In this document: positions 46,076-57,659 of the stretch, in pieces
How the letters are laid out: each line of letters opens with the position of its first letter
Position numbering within the stretch: position 1 is the first letter of the stretch
Assembly: GCF_001619985.1 (NCBI RefSeq)
Contig: NW_017264193.1
Span: forward strand, 749,726-813,725
Length of the DNA: 64,000 nucleotides
Origin: Xylona heveae TC161
Lineage: Eukaryota > Ascomycota > Xylonomycetes > Xylonales > Xylonaceae
Reading direction: 5' to 3'
The notes under the pieces: generated by a model
Told to the model about the DNA's origin: nothing
The model's input: the letters and a program-made list of their open reading frames with translations, nothing else
Database searches by the model: none
Position numbers and translations under genes: made by a program

Positions 46076-46164
46076 AGCCGAAGGCGGGGCTCGAACCCGC
46101 GACCTTGAGGTGATCTCATTAGTGAAATAAGAGCCACACGCTCTACCGATTGAGCTACCCCGGC
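46076..46164 (-). tRNA. tRNA-Lys(CUU) with 16-nt intron, copy 3
   Basis: Mature sequence identical to the other three copies. The intron (46112-46127) is TTTCACTAATGAGATC, one base different from copies 1 and 4. A TTGTTTTTGC terminator-like stretch lies just downstream on the minus strand. Confidence 0.93.
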
Positions 46165-46518
46165 TTGTTGTTGAGACGGCGAATCTTAAAATGGTATATT
46201 CGCGCATAGCGACATGTGCAATTTAGCTATTGCGGTGTTGCGCTTGACGGGAAAGCCTGGGTGATTAGTGAAAACAGCCCATGTGGAAAGTGTTAGTGAG
46301 AAGCGGTTCCCGTATTCCTTCGCAAGGATCAAAGCTATAAACCATGAGCCTGCAAGAAGGATTTCGAAAATAAAATGCTCCCAGGCCCAATTTCATCGTA
46401 TATGGAGGGTCCTTGAAGGAGTTTTGCAGGAAAAAAAAAAGGAGCAAAAGAAATAGACCTCAAAAGATAAGGGCTCTGCACTTTTTGTCAAGAGTGCAGT
46501 AAGGGGAACAAAAAGATG
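46165..46518. other. Spacer between tRNA copies 3 and 4
   Basis: 354 bp. Nothing recognised beyond tRNA flanks. Confidence 0.5.
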
Positions 46519-46607
46519 AGCCGAAGGCGGGGCTCGAACCCGCGACCTTGAGGTGATCTCATTAATGAAATAAGAGCCACACGCTCTACCGATTGAGCTA
46601 CCCCGGC
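46519..46607 (-). tRNA. tRNA-Lys(CUU) with 16-nt intron, copy 4
   Basis: Identical to copy 1 over the full 89 nt, intron included (46555-46570, TTTCATTAATGAGATC). Followed on the minus strand by CATCTTTTTGTTCC as terminator. Confidence 0.93.
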
Positions 46608-47332
46608 TTCTTGTTAGAGCAGTGCCGCTCAAAAGTGTATATGCGCGGCCGACTCTCGTAGTCCACTCCTTTCCCAAGAACTACCTTGTTGTCCAGCTGG
46701 CCAGATGGGCACTTCCAAAGGCCAACGCAGACAGATGTACTGACCCCGGCCTGGCGCACTGAGTTGCGTCTTTCCCATTATTTTCCAGAGACAGAGACAG
46801 CCGCGGTGAGGTGACTCAAGCAAGACCGGGGCCTCGAAGGGCTCGAAGGGAAGGAAAAGATGCGCTGTGATCGTAGAGAACAACAATGAGCTTTGGAGAT
46901 GATGAGGGGGGAATGAAAGGGGGGCTCGATTCGCGGCGGGAACGAGGACGACGACTCGCTCCAGGGGCCCATCAAGGGGGGAAGGAGCGCGTATTAGTAA
47001 TCACCCGATTTGCGGAGTTGCGAGCTGGAAGTGCTTATCGATAAGGCGCGTGGGGGCGAGGGGCCTGGGCCAGACTCGCAACCTGCAAGCGGGGAGCTCG
47101 GGCGCTGAAGGGGACCGGAATTGCGACAACTCCAGGGTAGATTTTGTAACCAGGACGACATCATCCTAACGTTGTGCTTGAGCGGGGGCCCAGTACATAT
47201 AAAGCCCCGAATCCAGATAGCATTTTTGTTTTGAAAAATTACCATTAGACACCTTTCGTTATTGTAACGAGTTTCTCTTGAGGGCTTTTGTAAAAAGTTC
47301 AACTTACCTTACGACCGCTTGTAATCTTCGTC
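46608..47332. other. Intergenic region upstream of thioredoxin-fold gene
   Basis: 725 bp, G/C-rich around 46890-47120 and then promoter-like before the ATG at 47333. No other feature supported. Confidence 0.5.
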
Positions 47333-48429
47333 ATGGCATTGGCTCCCAAGTTTGCTGGCCAGAAGCTGTCGGCTGGCGTTTCGCCCAAGGCCGTGCACAC
47401 CCTTGAGCTCTGTAGGTTTAATCTCTCCCTTGTCACAATATTGCATGCGACATGAATTTTCTCGGGAAATGATATGGGATTTTTATATCATTTTGGTCCC
47501 GCTTTCCATTGGCAATGTGCTAACGGACTGTAGACTTGGATTATGTCTGCCCAGTATGTAACCGACCCTCTGAAGAAGCCACGATGTCACAATCCGAAGC
47601 GTAATATACAATCATCCCTGCAGCATCATAGCTGGGAAGCCTTTTTGCTTTTTTGGCTCAAGGCAAAAGCCTCAAGGGCAAGGTTGTAATTACAAAGATG
47701 ATCGCTGACACCCATGAAAGTTCTCCAAGAAATTGTTCAACACGGTATACAACTCCGTGTTCCCATTGATTGAAAAGAAATATCCCGGCAAAGTCCAAAT
47801 CATCTTCCGACAGCAAATTCAACCATGGCACCCATCCTCGACTCTGGTCCATGAAGCTGGCGTTGCAGTGCTTCATGTCTCGCCGGGCAAATTCTACCCG
47901 TTCAGCGCCGCTCTGTTCGACAAGCAGACAGAGTTTTTCGACGTAAACGTGGTCAACGAGCCTCGTAACAAGACGTACGAGCGCCTCGCCAAGGTGGCTG
48001 CATCTGTAGGCATAAACGAATCGGAAATCTATTCTGCACTGGCGGTGCCGGACAAGCCGGCCAGTGACGGCTCGTTGAACGTTGGAAATTCTGTCACCAA
48101 TGATATCAAACTTCTTGTCAAGGTATGTTTTCATTCTGACGCCCCAAGCTGTTAAACTTGTTCGCTTTACTGTTGGTCCGAGGAAGAGGATGATTGATAC
48201 AAGTCTAGGCCAACCGGCTTGTGGGTGTCCATGTCACTCCCACTGTCATTTTCAATGTAAGATCTCCTACGTAACTTCTCGTCGTTGCTCAAATCCTTTG
48301 CAGCCGCGAGGAAATCCTTGACTTTCTTTCTTTTTACTGACGATTGTTTAGGGCATCGTCGAGAATAGCATTTCCAGCAGTTTCACTCCGGAGCAGTGGG
48401 AGGAATGGCTCGAAAAGAATATTGTTTAA
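47333..48429 (+). CDS. DsbA-like thioredoxin-fold protein
   Basis: Five exons: 47333-47411, 47534-47553, 47721-48122, 48209-48256, 48352-48429; 208 residues. Exon 2 is just 20 nt and encodes YLDYVCP, so the active-site motif C-P-F-S lies over the exon 2/3 junction (Cys then PFSKKLF). That is a single-cysteine DsbA/FrnE-type site rather than CxxC, so the protein may be a glutathione-linked reductase or a non-redox relative. The later cis-Pro region (GVHVTPTVIFNG) is typical of the fold and is followed by a helical C-terminus (FTPEQWEEWLEKNIV). No signal peptide: MALAPKFAGQKLSAGVS suggests cytosol. Introns are 122, 167, 86 and 95 nt. It converges with ERO1, 343 bp away. Confidence 0.85.
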
Positions 48430-48772
48430 GCAGGGTACCACCGAACTTAGTCGGATGATGCGAGATTTTATCCAAAGCTTTCTCGTAGGAATTTCATTGC
48501 TGTCGAATGATTATACGAGGACATGTTTGAATGAGAAAAGGGACTCGACGTTAGCACCTTTTATCTCCGAAATTAATAATAGTCGTCTATCAATTGTATC
48601 CTATTTATCAAGCGTGTCGGGATTTTGTCGACTTTATTGCCAAAACGCCAACCGCAGATATCGAAATGTCTAACGTGAACAACTCAAAAAGAAGAATAAG
48701 TCCTGGTCGGAAAATCATTTGCGCAGGATTGCCAATTACAATAGGATCGGGCGTAGGCCGAATATCTATATT
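48430..48772. other. Convergent 3' region
   Basis: 343 bp between the stops of the thioredoxin-fold gene and ERO1. Nothing further seen. Confidence 0.5.
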
Positions 48773-50680
48773 TTACAGTTCCTCATGGTTGAAGGGTCGA
48801 ATCTCCCATGTGCGTGGCCGAACTGGGACCCCAATCCAGTAATCCCATAATCGGGAAAGCTCAATAACAAAGATTTCGTAGCTGCATTTAGACATGAGTA
48901 AAATCCACAAAAGGCCAAGGAGAAGCTATTAAACTTACATGGTGCCGGGAAGGGAAATCCAGCTACGAATAACCATGAGAAAGGCATCATAAATGGCCTT
49001 AGTTTCTGAGTTCCAAGCCGTAGACCAAGTGCCGTCATTGCTGTTATTGTGGGGTTTCTCGTCTGTATCGACATCGTAGTCATCATCAGCATCCACGAAG
49101 ATCTCTTCGACTTGAGCGGACTCTTCGAAGAGCTTCCTCTTTTGCTCCGCGCTGAACGGAACGCCGGCGTCACGGGCCTCGACCATCTTCTGAAAATTAA
49201 CGATGGCGGACATGCTGTGGGAGATACGACCGAGAGTGTTGACAAGAGCGACGAGCTCCGTCCGACGGAGCCGAGGATTGAGAGCATCGTTCGTCTCGTC
49301 AAACTCGAAGAGTACCTTGAGCGCGGTGCCATAGCCAGAAGTCTGAAGTTTCCCCCAGAGCCTACACTTGTCGCATCCCACGCAATCCATAAGTCGAGAG
49401 ACATTTCGGAAGCGGTTGCGGAAATCCTCCTTGAGTCCAATCGCACTGGGATCTTGAAACATTACCGTCTCATCGAAAATCTTTGGCCCGGCGGCAATTC
49501 GGTCGACCAGGCTCAGGACCATGTATTTGGTTTGTCGATCCTGGTCCAGGTCACCGGAACAAAAGGTGTAATCCTTCAAATGGTTTCGAAGTTTACCAAC
49601 TGTGCGAAGGACAAGTGCGTAGTTGAAGTAGAGGTTGGATATCCGGTCTGGGAAATTATGCAGACGCTTCTCATAGCACACGAGGTTCGGACCCCATTCT
49701 CCGGTGGTTTGGTTGAGATGTTCCCAGCACAGGTGCGTCGAAATCGAGCTGTGCATGCCACTCACAATCCGATAAAAGGCACGCTTTTCGAGACATTCGT
49801 CATCAAACTCTAGACCGTCATCGACTGTTCCCTGACTTGCCTGTTCGGTAGCTGCCTGGTGGCGTCCATGCTCCTTCATGACACTTCGAAGATCAAAGGC
49901 CGCAAGTTCAGACTTGCCGACGTCGACCGTCTTTTGACCCTTGGAGAAGCAATTTTCGCGGTAGACGGTATCCCAAACTTGCTGCGCGGATGCGCCAATG
50001 TATCCAGTGAACCTCTCCGGGTTGTCTAGTAAGCTAACATAGTCCCCATTTCCAGTGGCGCTCTCGTCCTCCGGCACGCAGTAGTCGCGCTCGTCGCACT
50101 CATCATCGTACTCGACAACGCAGCTTTCACCAACGTTTTCACCAAGCCCGCCCATCAAAGGCTTGCTTTTGTGTTCTTCTTGTTGCTTTCTCCCAGGGTG
50201 TTCTGCCTTTGGACCTTCAAGCTTGCCAAGTTCCTCCGCCCTCCATACCGGTGGAATGTCCTCTTCATTTTCCAAAGTTTGCACAGCACAAGCGATATTT
50301 CCACACATGGCTGTCTCATCCGACCAAAATGGACAGGCTCGATTGAAGAGATTGAGACGGTAGTAAGAAAAGAAGTCGGTGTTATGAGTGATTGAGGTGA
50401 TCACTGGCGCTAATTCCTTGTTGATGTCGTCGAGCGCCTTGTATGATACGCAGGCATCTGATACAATCGCATTGGGCTCTAACTGTAGCAGAAGATCAAT
50501 ATCAGTATCAATTAGAAACTTTGAAATCGATTAGGGGGAGGCTCTAGAAATCCGGGCACGTACTGGACACCGCTCAGGGCCGGAATTCTGTAGCTGCGTG
50601 GCACGCTGCTGATTGTCCGCATGACAGGCACCTAGCAGCCCAAAGACCGCAAGATAGAATAGTTGCGATGCAGTCCGCAT
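48773..50680 (-). CDS. ERO1: ERO1, endoplasmic reticulum oxidoreductin
   Basis: FAD-linked ER enzyme that re-oxidises protein disulfide isomerase and drives disulfide formation. Exons 50680-50564, 50482-48939, 48881-48773; introns 81 and 57 nt; 589 residues. Signal peptide MRTASQLFYLAVFGLLGACHA. Shuttle cysteines are Cys99 and Cys104 (CGNIAC), close to yeast Cys100/105. The active-site cluster CVGCDKC is at about residues 406-412 and leads into RLWGKLQTSGYGTALK. The FAD-binding region around SGMHSSISTHLC is intact. The last exon adds SRLWDYWIGVPVRPRTWEIR, the expected C-terminal block; the unspliced frame ends early at 48935. No retention signal such as HDEL is seen; retention in fungi usually depends on the tail or on partners. 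Confidence 0.95.
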
Positions 50681-51817
50681 TTTGGTGAAGTTGTGACCAG
50701 TCTCTTTATCAGCAAGCACAAACAGGAATCCCAGGTCAGTAAATCGAACGAAGCGGGGTTTGGCCCCTTAAAGCTGGAAGTCGGATTATTGACAGCAGAA
50801 CATGGACGGTTTTGCGCGTTTTGAATAAGACTGAAAATGGTTTGTAAACAAAGGAAATGAGAACACTTGGCCAGTTGTGTAAGCGGGCCGAAAGATAGTC
50901 AGGCTCTGAGCGCCGAAGCGTGGCGTGAGCACGGCCAAGTTAGAACAAGGTACCGCCGCGATTAACCAAGACAAAGCTTGCACGCTCCCGGTCGTTGGCG
51001 AGAATCAAAGTATAAACGAATAAGATGCCCTTCTTGCTGTACCGCAATGCGACCTTTGCCTCGTGTCGGTCAGAAGGCGTCTGCTGGGGCAGAATTGAGC
51101 TCAGAAAGCACGAGGTGTCCTTATTTTCGGACGCAGGCGGCGGAACCTGGTCGCTGATCCAGCTTGGGTTGGCTTTCAAGGCCCAGGCCACGCCCATAAA
51201 CCTGTTAGCGAGACCAAATGCGGAAGCGGAAGCGGAAAGGCGGAGACGGAAGTGGCAACGGTCGGATTATTTTGGGACACCCTCTCTCCCTTCTAAGTTA
51301 CTCCGATACTTACGAAACGGCTTCCATGGGCTCGGGAACTTTTCAACGTGGCTTGGCCGAAGCAAGGCACAGCCGGTACGAAGAAACCTCACTGATCGTC
51401 TTGCGTCTAGCTACTAAGCTTAACTCATCGGAGGTTCAAACCTAAAGAAACCATTTCATCACAAAGGTCATCCAAGTCGCTGAAGTTGTACAGTTAAGGA
51501 TAATCAATTACAGCCTATCGATGATAGGCTCGAAAACCTGGTAAGAAGATCATCGCGCGTGCATGTGTTGCTATAGAAAGTCGTGCATTTCCCAGTGTCG
51601 CCAGAGAACCAATCTATCCGATAAAAAGCCCATCCCTCCGTACCATTACCAGAATCTGAAAGAAAAGAAACAGGGGAAAGAAGAACTAAACAAAGTGGAA
51701 ACAGGGAAAGAGCCTGTTAAAAGCACACCCCGGCTATAGTAGACAGAGCGTGAAGAATATACTGCAACAGCCTTCAACAAAGCTGTTCCGTGAATATAGA
51801 TATACCAGGTGAATCAA
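50681..51817. other. Intergenic region between ERO1 and PAL1
   Basis: 1.14 kb: ERO1 promoter at the left and PAL1 3' region at the right. A 130-codon plus-strand ORF at 51025-51417 has no family sequence. No clear unfolded-protein-response element was recognised. Confidence 0.5.
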
Positions 51818-53050
51818 TTATTCTCTGGGCTTTCTTCGCAAACTGCCGAGCCTGCGCTTTAGACCATCGCTGACTCTCCGTCCTGTTGAGTTGCGACGTT
51901 GAATATCACCGTCAAGATCATTGGTCCCAGAGTAACGGCCACTGGTACCGGCAGACTGGGGACCACCAGAGCTATGCGGTCGCGCTGCCATCTCAATTCC
52001 GGGCTCGTCGGTGCCCAACAACTTTCGATGACTTTTATGCTCCTTTAGCGCCTTCTCAATCGAGTATGATGGCTCTCCTTTGCCCTTGAGATCTTCCGGG
52101 AGGTACTCCTGAACTCGGGTCAACTCGACGTGCAAATCATGTGGGATTCAAATTTACTTACCACACCCGGCCATCTCTTGTAGTTGCCTCCATTTTCAAT
52201 CATCATGTTGGTCCCCTCTTCGTAATCGTATCTGTGGCCGAGAGTGTCCACCATGCCTGGGGGCGTCAGCGCCACACCGTCCAAAGGCCGGTGTCTCTCA
52301 AGGCTGTCTTGGAGTTTCTCGGGCGGAGTAGCTTTGATTGCTTCCTGGTTACTACGCGCAACTGCTTCCAAGGGACTGTTGGTGAAAGAGGTGTTTCGTG
52401 CCAACAATGTTGCGTCATAAGGGCCGCCGTGATGATAAGCGCCACCAATCGTATCAAGGCTGTCAACAGTATCAGGCCCAGGAATATGTCTCTTCTGTAA
52501 ATGAGGCGCTCGATGGGCAAGTTTGTTCTCTCTCTTGAGCATGTCCAACGGGTGGTGGGTCTGATCTCCAGGAAAGCGCGAGGTCAGAGAGCTGCCACGG
52601 CGTCGACCCGCCGTTGAGGTGTGAGTGTGAGGGCCTGGCTGCTCCACGCTTCGACGATGCGCTTTACCGCCATCATATCCTGCGGGTGGTGCTGGACGCT
52701 GGACTGCGTCGTAAGACGGAGGCGTGCGGTGCTTGCGAGGACTCGCCGAGGTAGGTGGAGAGGGATAGGGTCCTCTGTCGTTGTCGGCCACGTTCGTCAC
52801 TTGCACAGAAGTGCCGTCCATTTTCCGGGAGGGTCTTGGGGGTGAAGGGACAGAGTTGGCAGCGGCAACGTGATGAACGCCAGGTCCCGTCTCGGCGCTG
52901 GGCTCCGGAGCCAAAAGCGGGTCGAACAAATATTTGGAAGCCTGATTCAAACCTTCCATGTTAGTCAATTTATGGGGAGGGAAAGTGTACGAAGGGAAGG
53001 TCGCAGATGAGGCTAGAAGCGCTTACCCAGTGCTTGTCCTGCGTCTCCAT
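51818..53050 (-). CDS. PAL1: PAL1-family cell-morphology protein
   Basis: Pal1 proteins sit at growing cell tips and endocytic sites and help polarised growth. Exons 53050-53027, 52941-52162, 52108-51818; 364 residues. Exon 1 is 24 nt (METQDKHW) and is joined to ASKYLFDPLLAPEPS by an 85-nt intron with branch TTGACTAAC. The family core is at about 130-260: LTSRFPGDQTHHPLDML, KRHIPGPDTVDSLD, then GGPYDATLLARN and KATPPEKLQDSL. After intron 52109-52161 the RWPGVEYLPEDLKGKGEPSYS block follows. The basic tail (LKRRLGSLRRKPRE) could bind membranes. Ser/Pro-rich flanks look disordered. Identity is from the Pal1 core; cellular role is by family. Confidence 0.9.
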
Positions 53051-54503
53051 AATGATCAATTACAACTTAATATGTTGCGTTGAAAAATGAATCGCTGCGC
53101 TAATTTCCGATCAATTGCGGTGGTGCATTAATATAAAATCGTCACGGCAAGAATAAATTTACAAGAACGAGACTGAGGCGGGCAGCTTTTAAGAAACAGG
53201 CGTCAGCCATGGGAAATGAGAGATACGACCGTATAAATTGAAATCCACAAGTATGGCATGGTGCACTACTGGGGGTTGGGACCTTTCCTGATAGCATCAT
53301 CCGGAAAAGTATGCCATGGCGCAAGCCCCGGATGCGATGTGCACTGTATACGTCAGCCCCCTCGGGTGAGGCCCACCCAGACGAGTACAAGTAACAAGCC
53401 GTGCCGTCTTGTTCCTAATAATGTGCTCTAGGAGAACTCTGGGGTATACCGATAATTGCTGCACTCCGTATACTTCTGATAGTACCCAAAGGTGCTGCCT
53501 GGCAGTTAGCGCCCTCAGCGTTCTCGCATAACGTCTCATCATCATGCCTCCCCTCGTTCCGACTATCATCTTTTAACCTATATCGTCCGGTTAAGCCGTT
53601 CCTGGTCGTCTGGCTAGAGCGAGGCTACCGGCGTATTTAGCACTGGAACCCACTCATCCATGCCAGGTACCATGCTACCTACACATGAATCGACTTACGT
53701 CGTCACGAACCTCATGCTGGTGATGATTTTCAAAAGGATGTGAAGTCTAGGGCCAATTCATAATGGCGCTCTCTTGAGAAATCATGGACAGTTTAACCTG
53801 TGTCGCACGTTTCAAATCTAGTAATAGATTCTAAGCTGAAGATCAAAGTAATTCTAAATTTGCACCGCAACATTGCACATAACTTTTAAGTGGAGAACGA
53901 GGGACCAACGTCATTTCCGCAATTATCAAATCTCTTTCTGACCCCAACAACCCTTCACTACGGTAGCTAGGTAGATACGTAGCGATTCCTCCCGCAGAAC
54001 CATAAAATACCTTACGTAGGAGCATACTCCGTCATCCTGCAGATTTTAAATGGAGCATACTGTCTGTCATTTATCCCTCTCTACTTGACGAAGGTATGTC
54101 CTGCATGTGCTTGTAGTTGTGCAGCCTTGCTGGAGTAGACTCCCTCTCTCCGACCAAGCAAAGAAACCGGTTGGTCACAGCAAACGGGGAAGAAACTCGA
54201 AAGGAAAGTCGTATCTCGACCTTCAATTCTAAAATCGGATGACATTTTGGGTTCAGCATGACCGCGTCCTCGCAACAAAAACACTTTCAAAGCCTTTGCG
54301 CTCATTGCTAAATCACTAGTATTTTGACTACGCTGCTCGCTACCAGCAGTTTGATATGTTGTCGAGCGCTTTTCTCGCTCAGCTGTAAGCTTTCTCGCGC
54401 GCGCGGGCGTCACGATCCAGGAACCGGACCGATCGCCAGAACTGCTCGACTAGATTTACGCTGCGAAGGCGTCCCTTTCCATATTTCACAGCTCTCGACG
54501 GCA
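53051..54503. other. Divergent intergenic region between PAL1 and USB1
   Basis: 1.45 kb with both promoters. The small ORFs have no support. A run of alternating C/G (gcgcgcgcg) is at about 54398-54406. Confidence 0.5.
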
Positions 54504-55674
54504 ATGGCTCTAGTAGATTACTCTGACTCGGAGCCATCTGACGATGCCTCGTCTTCTCCAAACTCTCGGCACACGACCACACTTAAGAGAAAACGCAGTG
54601 ATCATTCTGCTGAGCCGGACCGCTCAGCAATAGGGCCCAAGCTACCCCCTTTACCAGCCGAATTTCATGACCTTTACGCGTCGACATCCAGAGTCAGTAC
54701 ACAAGATGATCCCAGCTTGCATGGTGGTCGAAAGCGTGTGATCCCTCATGTGGAGGGAAATTGGCCTACTCATATCTATTTAGAGTGTAAGTGCTGTTAC
54801 TCTTTGTCGATCGCCAGTCATACAGGCTATAGTCCGAATAGACGAAAGCAAAATAATTCCTTCCGCAAAACAGACTGACAATAGATGAGGGCATCCCACA
54901 TATTCAGAATTCGAGCAGCTTTCTTTGCTCTTGAAACTAGTGCAAAACAAGGCATCTGCGACCGGAAGGAGCATTCGAAGTCTTCTCTTGAGCGATCTAG
55001 GTGCTCCGCTACCGCTTCACATAAGTCTCTCTCGCCCGGTTGTTCTCATCACTGAACATCGTCATTCTTTCGTCGAGAAATTGGCCAAAGATATCGCCTC
55101 ATCTGGCACCCGCCCGTAAGTATGATGGTGAGCTTCAACAAAAGTGGAGCTGATTGACCTCTGTAGGTTTGACGTCGAGTTCACAGCTCTAGACTGGGTG
55201 GCTAATTACGAAAACACTCGATGGTTCCTTGTTTTAAGGCTCACTAGACCTTCTAACAATGGGCTGAATCGCTTGATTCACATCACAAACAAAACGCTGG
55301 CTTCATTTGGCCAGCCCCCTCTCTATTCTGAGTCAAAGCAAACGTCAAGATTAGAAGTAACACGAGCTTCTGGGCCGGGGCGCGCCCAACGCGCAGATCG
55401 AGGACGAAGAAAAGTTCCAATTACAACAGAACCCAAACCAAACGAAGTAGATTTTTCAACACATTTTCATATTAGCCTTGGTTGGACTTTAGAAGCACCA
55501 TCCCCGGAGATGATCGAGCAACTTTGCGCAAAAGACATAACTGCGGTACTCGACGAATGGCGGGGAAAGGTGAAGGTCAAATTCGACGTGGTGAAAGCAA
55601 AGATTGGCAACACCGTCACCGCCATTAACCTGCCAACCAAGGCAGGAGAGAGCGGCGGACTAATTGGATATTAA
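54504..55674 (+). CDS. USB1: USB1, U6 snRNA 3'-end phosphodiesterase
   Basis: 2H-family RNA exonuclease that trims the U-tail of U6 snRNA and leaves a protected end. Exons 54504-54786, 54890-55115, 55167-55674; introns 103 and 51 nt; 338 residues. The first catalytic HxS is LHISLSRP (His138, Ser140); the second is FHISLGW (His271, Ser273), a proper pair for the 2H fold. The N-terminus is short and acidic ([19 protein letters not shown]) with a basic KRKRS patch, then [21 protein letters not shown] after the first splice; only the acceptor at 54888-54889 gives this conserved WHP reading. A fungal-type basic insertion ([14 protein letters not shown]) lies between the two halves. It converges on CKS1. 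Confidence 0.92.
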
Positions 55675-55921
55675 ATCAAGCAAATACAGCTCATCTGCGT
55701 TTCGTCACAGCCCCGTGGCTAGGCAGAGAACGGTGGAGTTTTTTGCCAGTTGGGAGAATTTCTTCGATATAATCAGATATTTACAAGACGAAGAGCAATT
55801 GGAGTCTCGTAAAGCTAATATGAGCCGTACCTTCGATCCCTCTTGTTACGCCAATGAGATTCTAGAAGCCGAAATAAACGAAGCTCGGAATGTAAAAGAC
55901 TCGAGAAGAAGGTAAAGTGAA

Positions 55922-56451
55922 TTACTGATCGTGAACGGGTGGTTGATAGTTGATTGGTCGCCTGGAACGTTGTCAATAATATGTCCAGATGTGGAAGAGA
56001 GCGGACGTACTTGAACAAGAGAATGTGTGGTTCGGGTTCGTGAACTTCGTAGTGTTCCCACCCTAGGCTCTGGCAGAGGATATTAGCAGAAGCAATAGGA
56101 ATCCGGAAAGAGCGGACCTACTTGAGTGATGCCAATGCCTCTCCACTCCTCTTCCCAAAGCAATTTCAGCGTGCCCGTGGAAGGATCGAAGTAGTCCTTG
56201 GGAATAATTTTGAGCATCTGCTTCGGTAACTGCACATGGCGGTATTCATTTTCATCGTCCGAATATCTGTGAGCAGTTTAGCGAATCGTGAGGCCGGAGA
56301 TGGATCGCAAATGGAGGGTCCTAGAAAGCGCGAACGACCGGTCGTACCTGGCGGAATAGTGAATGTGTTCGAGGAACTCCTCAAGCCGCTCTCTCTCTGC
56401 TTCGGTGAGTAGTCTTGGCTTCTTGTTTCGTCTGCTGTACATGTCGGCCAT
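55922..56451 (-). CDS. CKS1: CKS1, cyclin-dependent kinase regulatory subunit
   Basis: Small Cdk1-binding adaptor that docks phosphorylated substrates and is essential for cell-cycle progression. Exons 56451-56348, 56266-56122, 56069-56011, 55961-55922; introns 81, 52 and 49 nt; 115 residues, the usual fungal length. Signatures in order: [20 protein letters not shown] (Cdk-facing and phosphate-binding residues), [41 protein letters not shown] (hinge [13 protein letters not shown] complete after the last splice), and NYQPPVHDQ at the end. Start at 56451 ([13 protein letters not shown]). All parts are present; nothing odd was seen. Confidence 0.95.
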
Positions 56452-57659
56452 GGCGACTGGAGTATGAGCCTTGCGGTTGAGTTGTTTGCTAAAGTTGAGG
56501 CGCCCAGTGGGTGGCACGAGCTAGGAAGTGAGCCTCGCGTTTGCTCGCGAGAAATGAATAGGCAAGGCGAGAGGGGTGAATGGGACTTGGAAGAATTTGA
56601 CGAGAAAACAAGCAGCGGTGGCGGTAAGGTGAGTCTTCACAGTCGCTCGGTGGGGTCTTTTGGATTTGATCAAAAAGCGCGATCCTTGGCCTCTTGATTT
56701 TAAGGTACGTAGGAAGTGCCGCGCTGCAACTTCTGCACGAGCCGCGCGCTGCAGGCCCGCTGGTGGCCGGTAAGGTGGGGCAGACAGGGGAAGAGTAACG
56801 GTCGGGGTAGCCTATGTTTATGCTATGAGATCTACTGGCGGGAAGCAGTATCGAGCAGTGACGCAGAAACTCCGAGATTGAGACAGATAAATGCAAAGCA
56901 CAGCGAAAAGATTGATCAAAATACTCGAAATTTATACAGAAACCGTAGGGAATGAGGGATAGCACATCGCCGAGGGTTGTTTATCTCGAGCCACAATACA
57001 ATTCCTATTAGGGCAAAGAGACTTTTCCCACGCCAGAACATCACGTGCATGCTTCCAAATCGAGCGTCTCAGTGCGGACACGGAGTAGATCACACATTGT
57101 TTGAAAAAGTTCAAGGGCAGTGAAGGATGGCTCGTGAAGGGTTATGATGATTGCACTGGTTGTAGATTTAGCGTCACTTGTACAGAGGTAGAAGCTTTCT
57201 GATCAGGGTCCTCGGTCCTTTCGCGTCAGCTTTTCCATATGGGCTTTCCATTGTTATGCTGGTACTTCTATCTCATGCTATAGGTCGCGTGTCTAGAAGG
57301 TACTGTACCCGATTCGGGCGAGCAGCTGGGGCGTGGTGGTGCAAGTGGTGCATCCGGTCTGCTGAGCGCAAAGGTACAAGTGTAAAGTATACACAGCTTT
57401 GCTGATCACCTCGCCCGCCATCAGTTCCCAAGGTCCCCTAACGCTTCCTCGAAGAAACGCGGCCAAATACCCAACACAACGCGGACTTTCTGCGCACGAA
57501 TTGTTCTTACATTGCGAATTCTGGGATTTTTAGGAGTAGGCTTCTCATCTGTTGCCCCGTCCTTTGCGACTATTCCGATCGTCTCCTCGCCCCTTCAAAA
57601 GCTTCGAAGTGCGTAGTTCGAGGGGGCACAGCATCAATTTTGGCTTGGATCCGACAAAA
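56452..57659. other. Divergent intergenic region between CKS1 and bromodomain gene
   Basis: 1.2 kb. It probably holds both promoters. ORFs on each strand are unsupported. Confidence 0.5.

Noticed and set aside
45834-46076. Hydrophobic minus-strand ORF between tRNA copies 2 and 3, with a good-looking GTAAGTATCC donor
   Set aside because: It starts at a non-ATG codon at the edge of a tRNA gene, has no recognisable family and no convincing second exon.
51025-51417. 130-codon plus-strand ORF upstream of ERO1
   Set aside because: Composition unlike nearby exons and no recognisable motif; probably promoter DNA.
54324-54503. 60-codon N-terminal extension of USB1
   Set aside because: Not like the family N-terminus. 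The acidic [10 protein letters not shown] start at 54504 fits USB1-type proteins better.
55664-55915. 83-codon ORF after USB1
   Set aside because: It overlaps the USB1 stop in another frame and lies in the 3' region between USB1 and CKS1.
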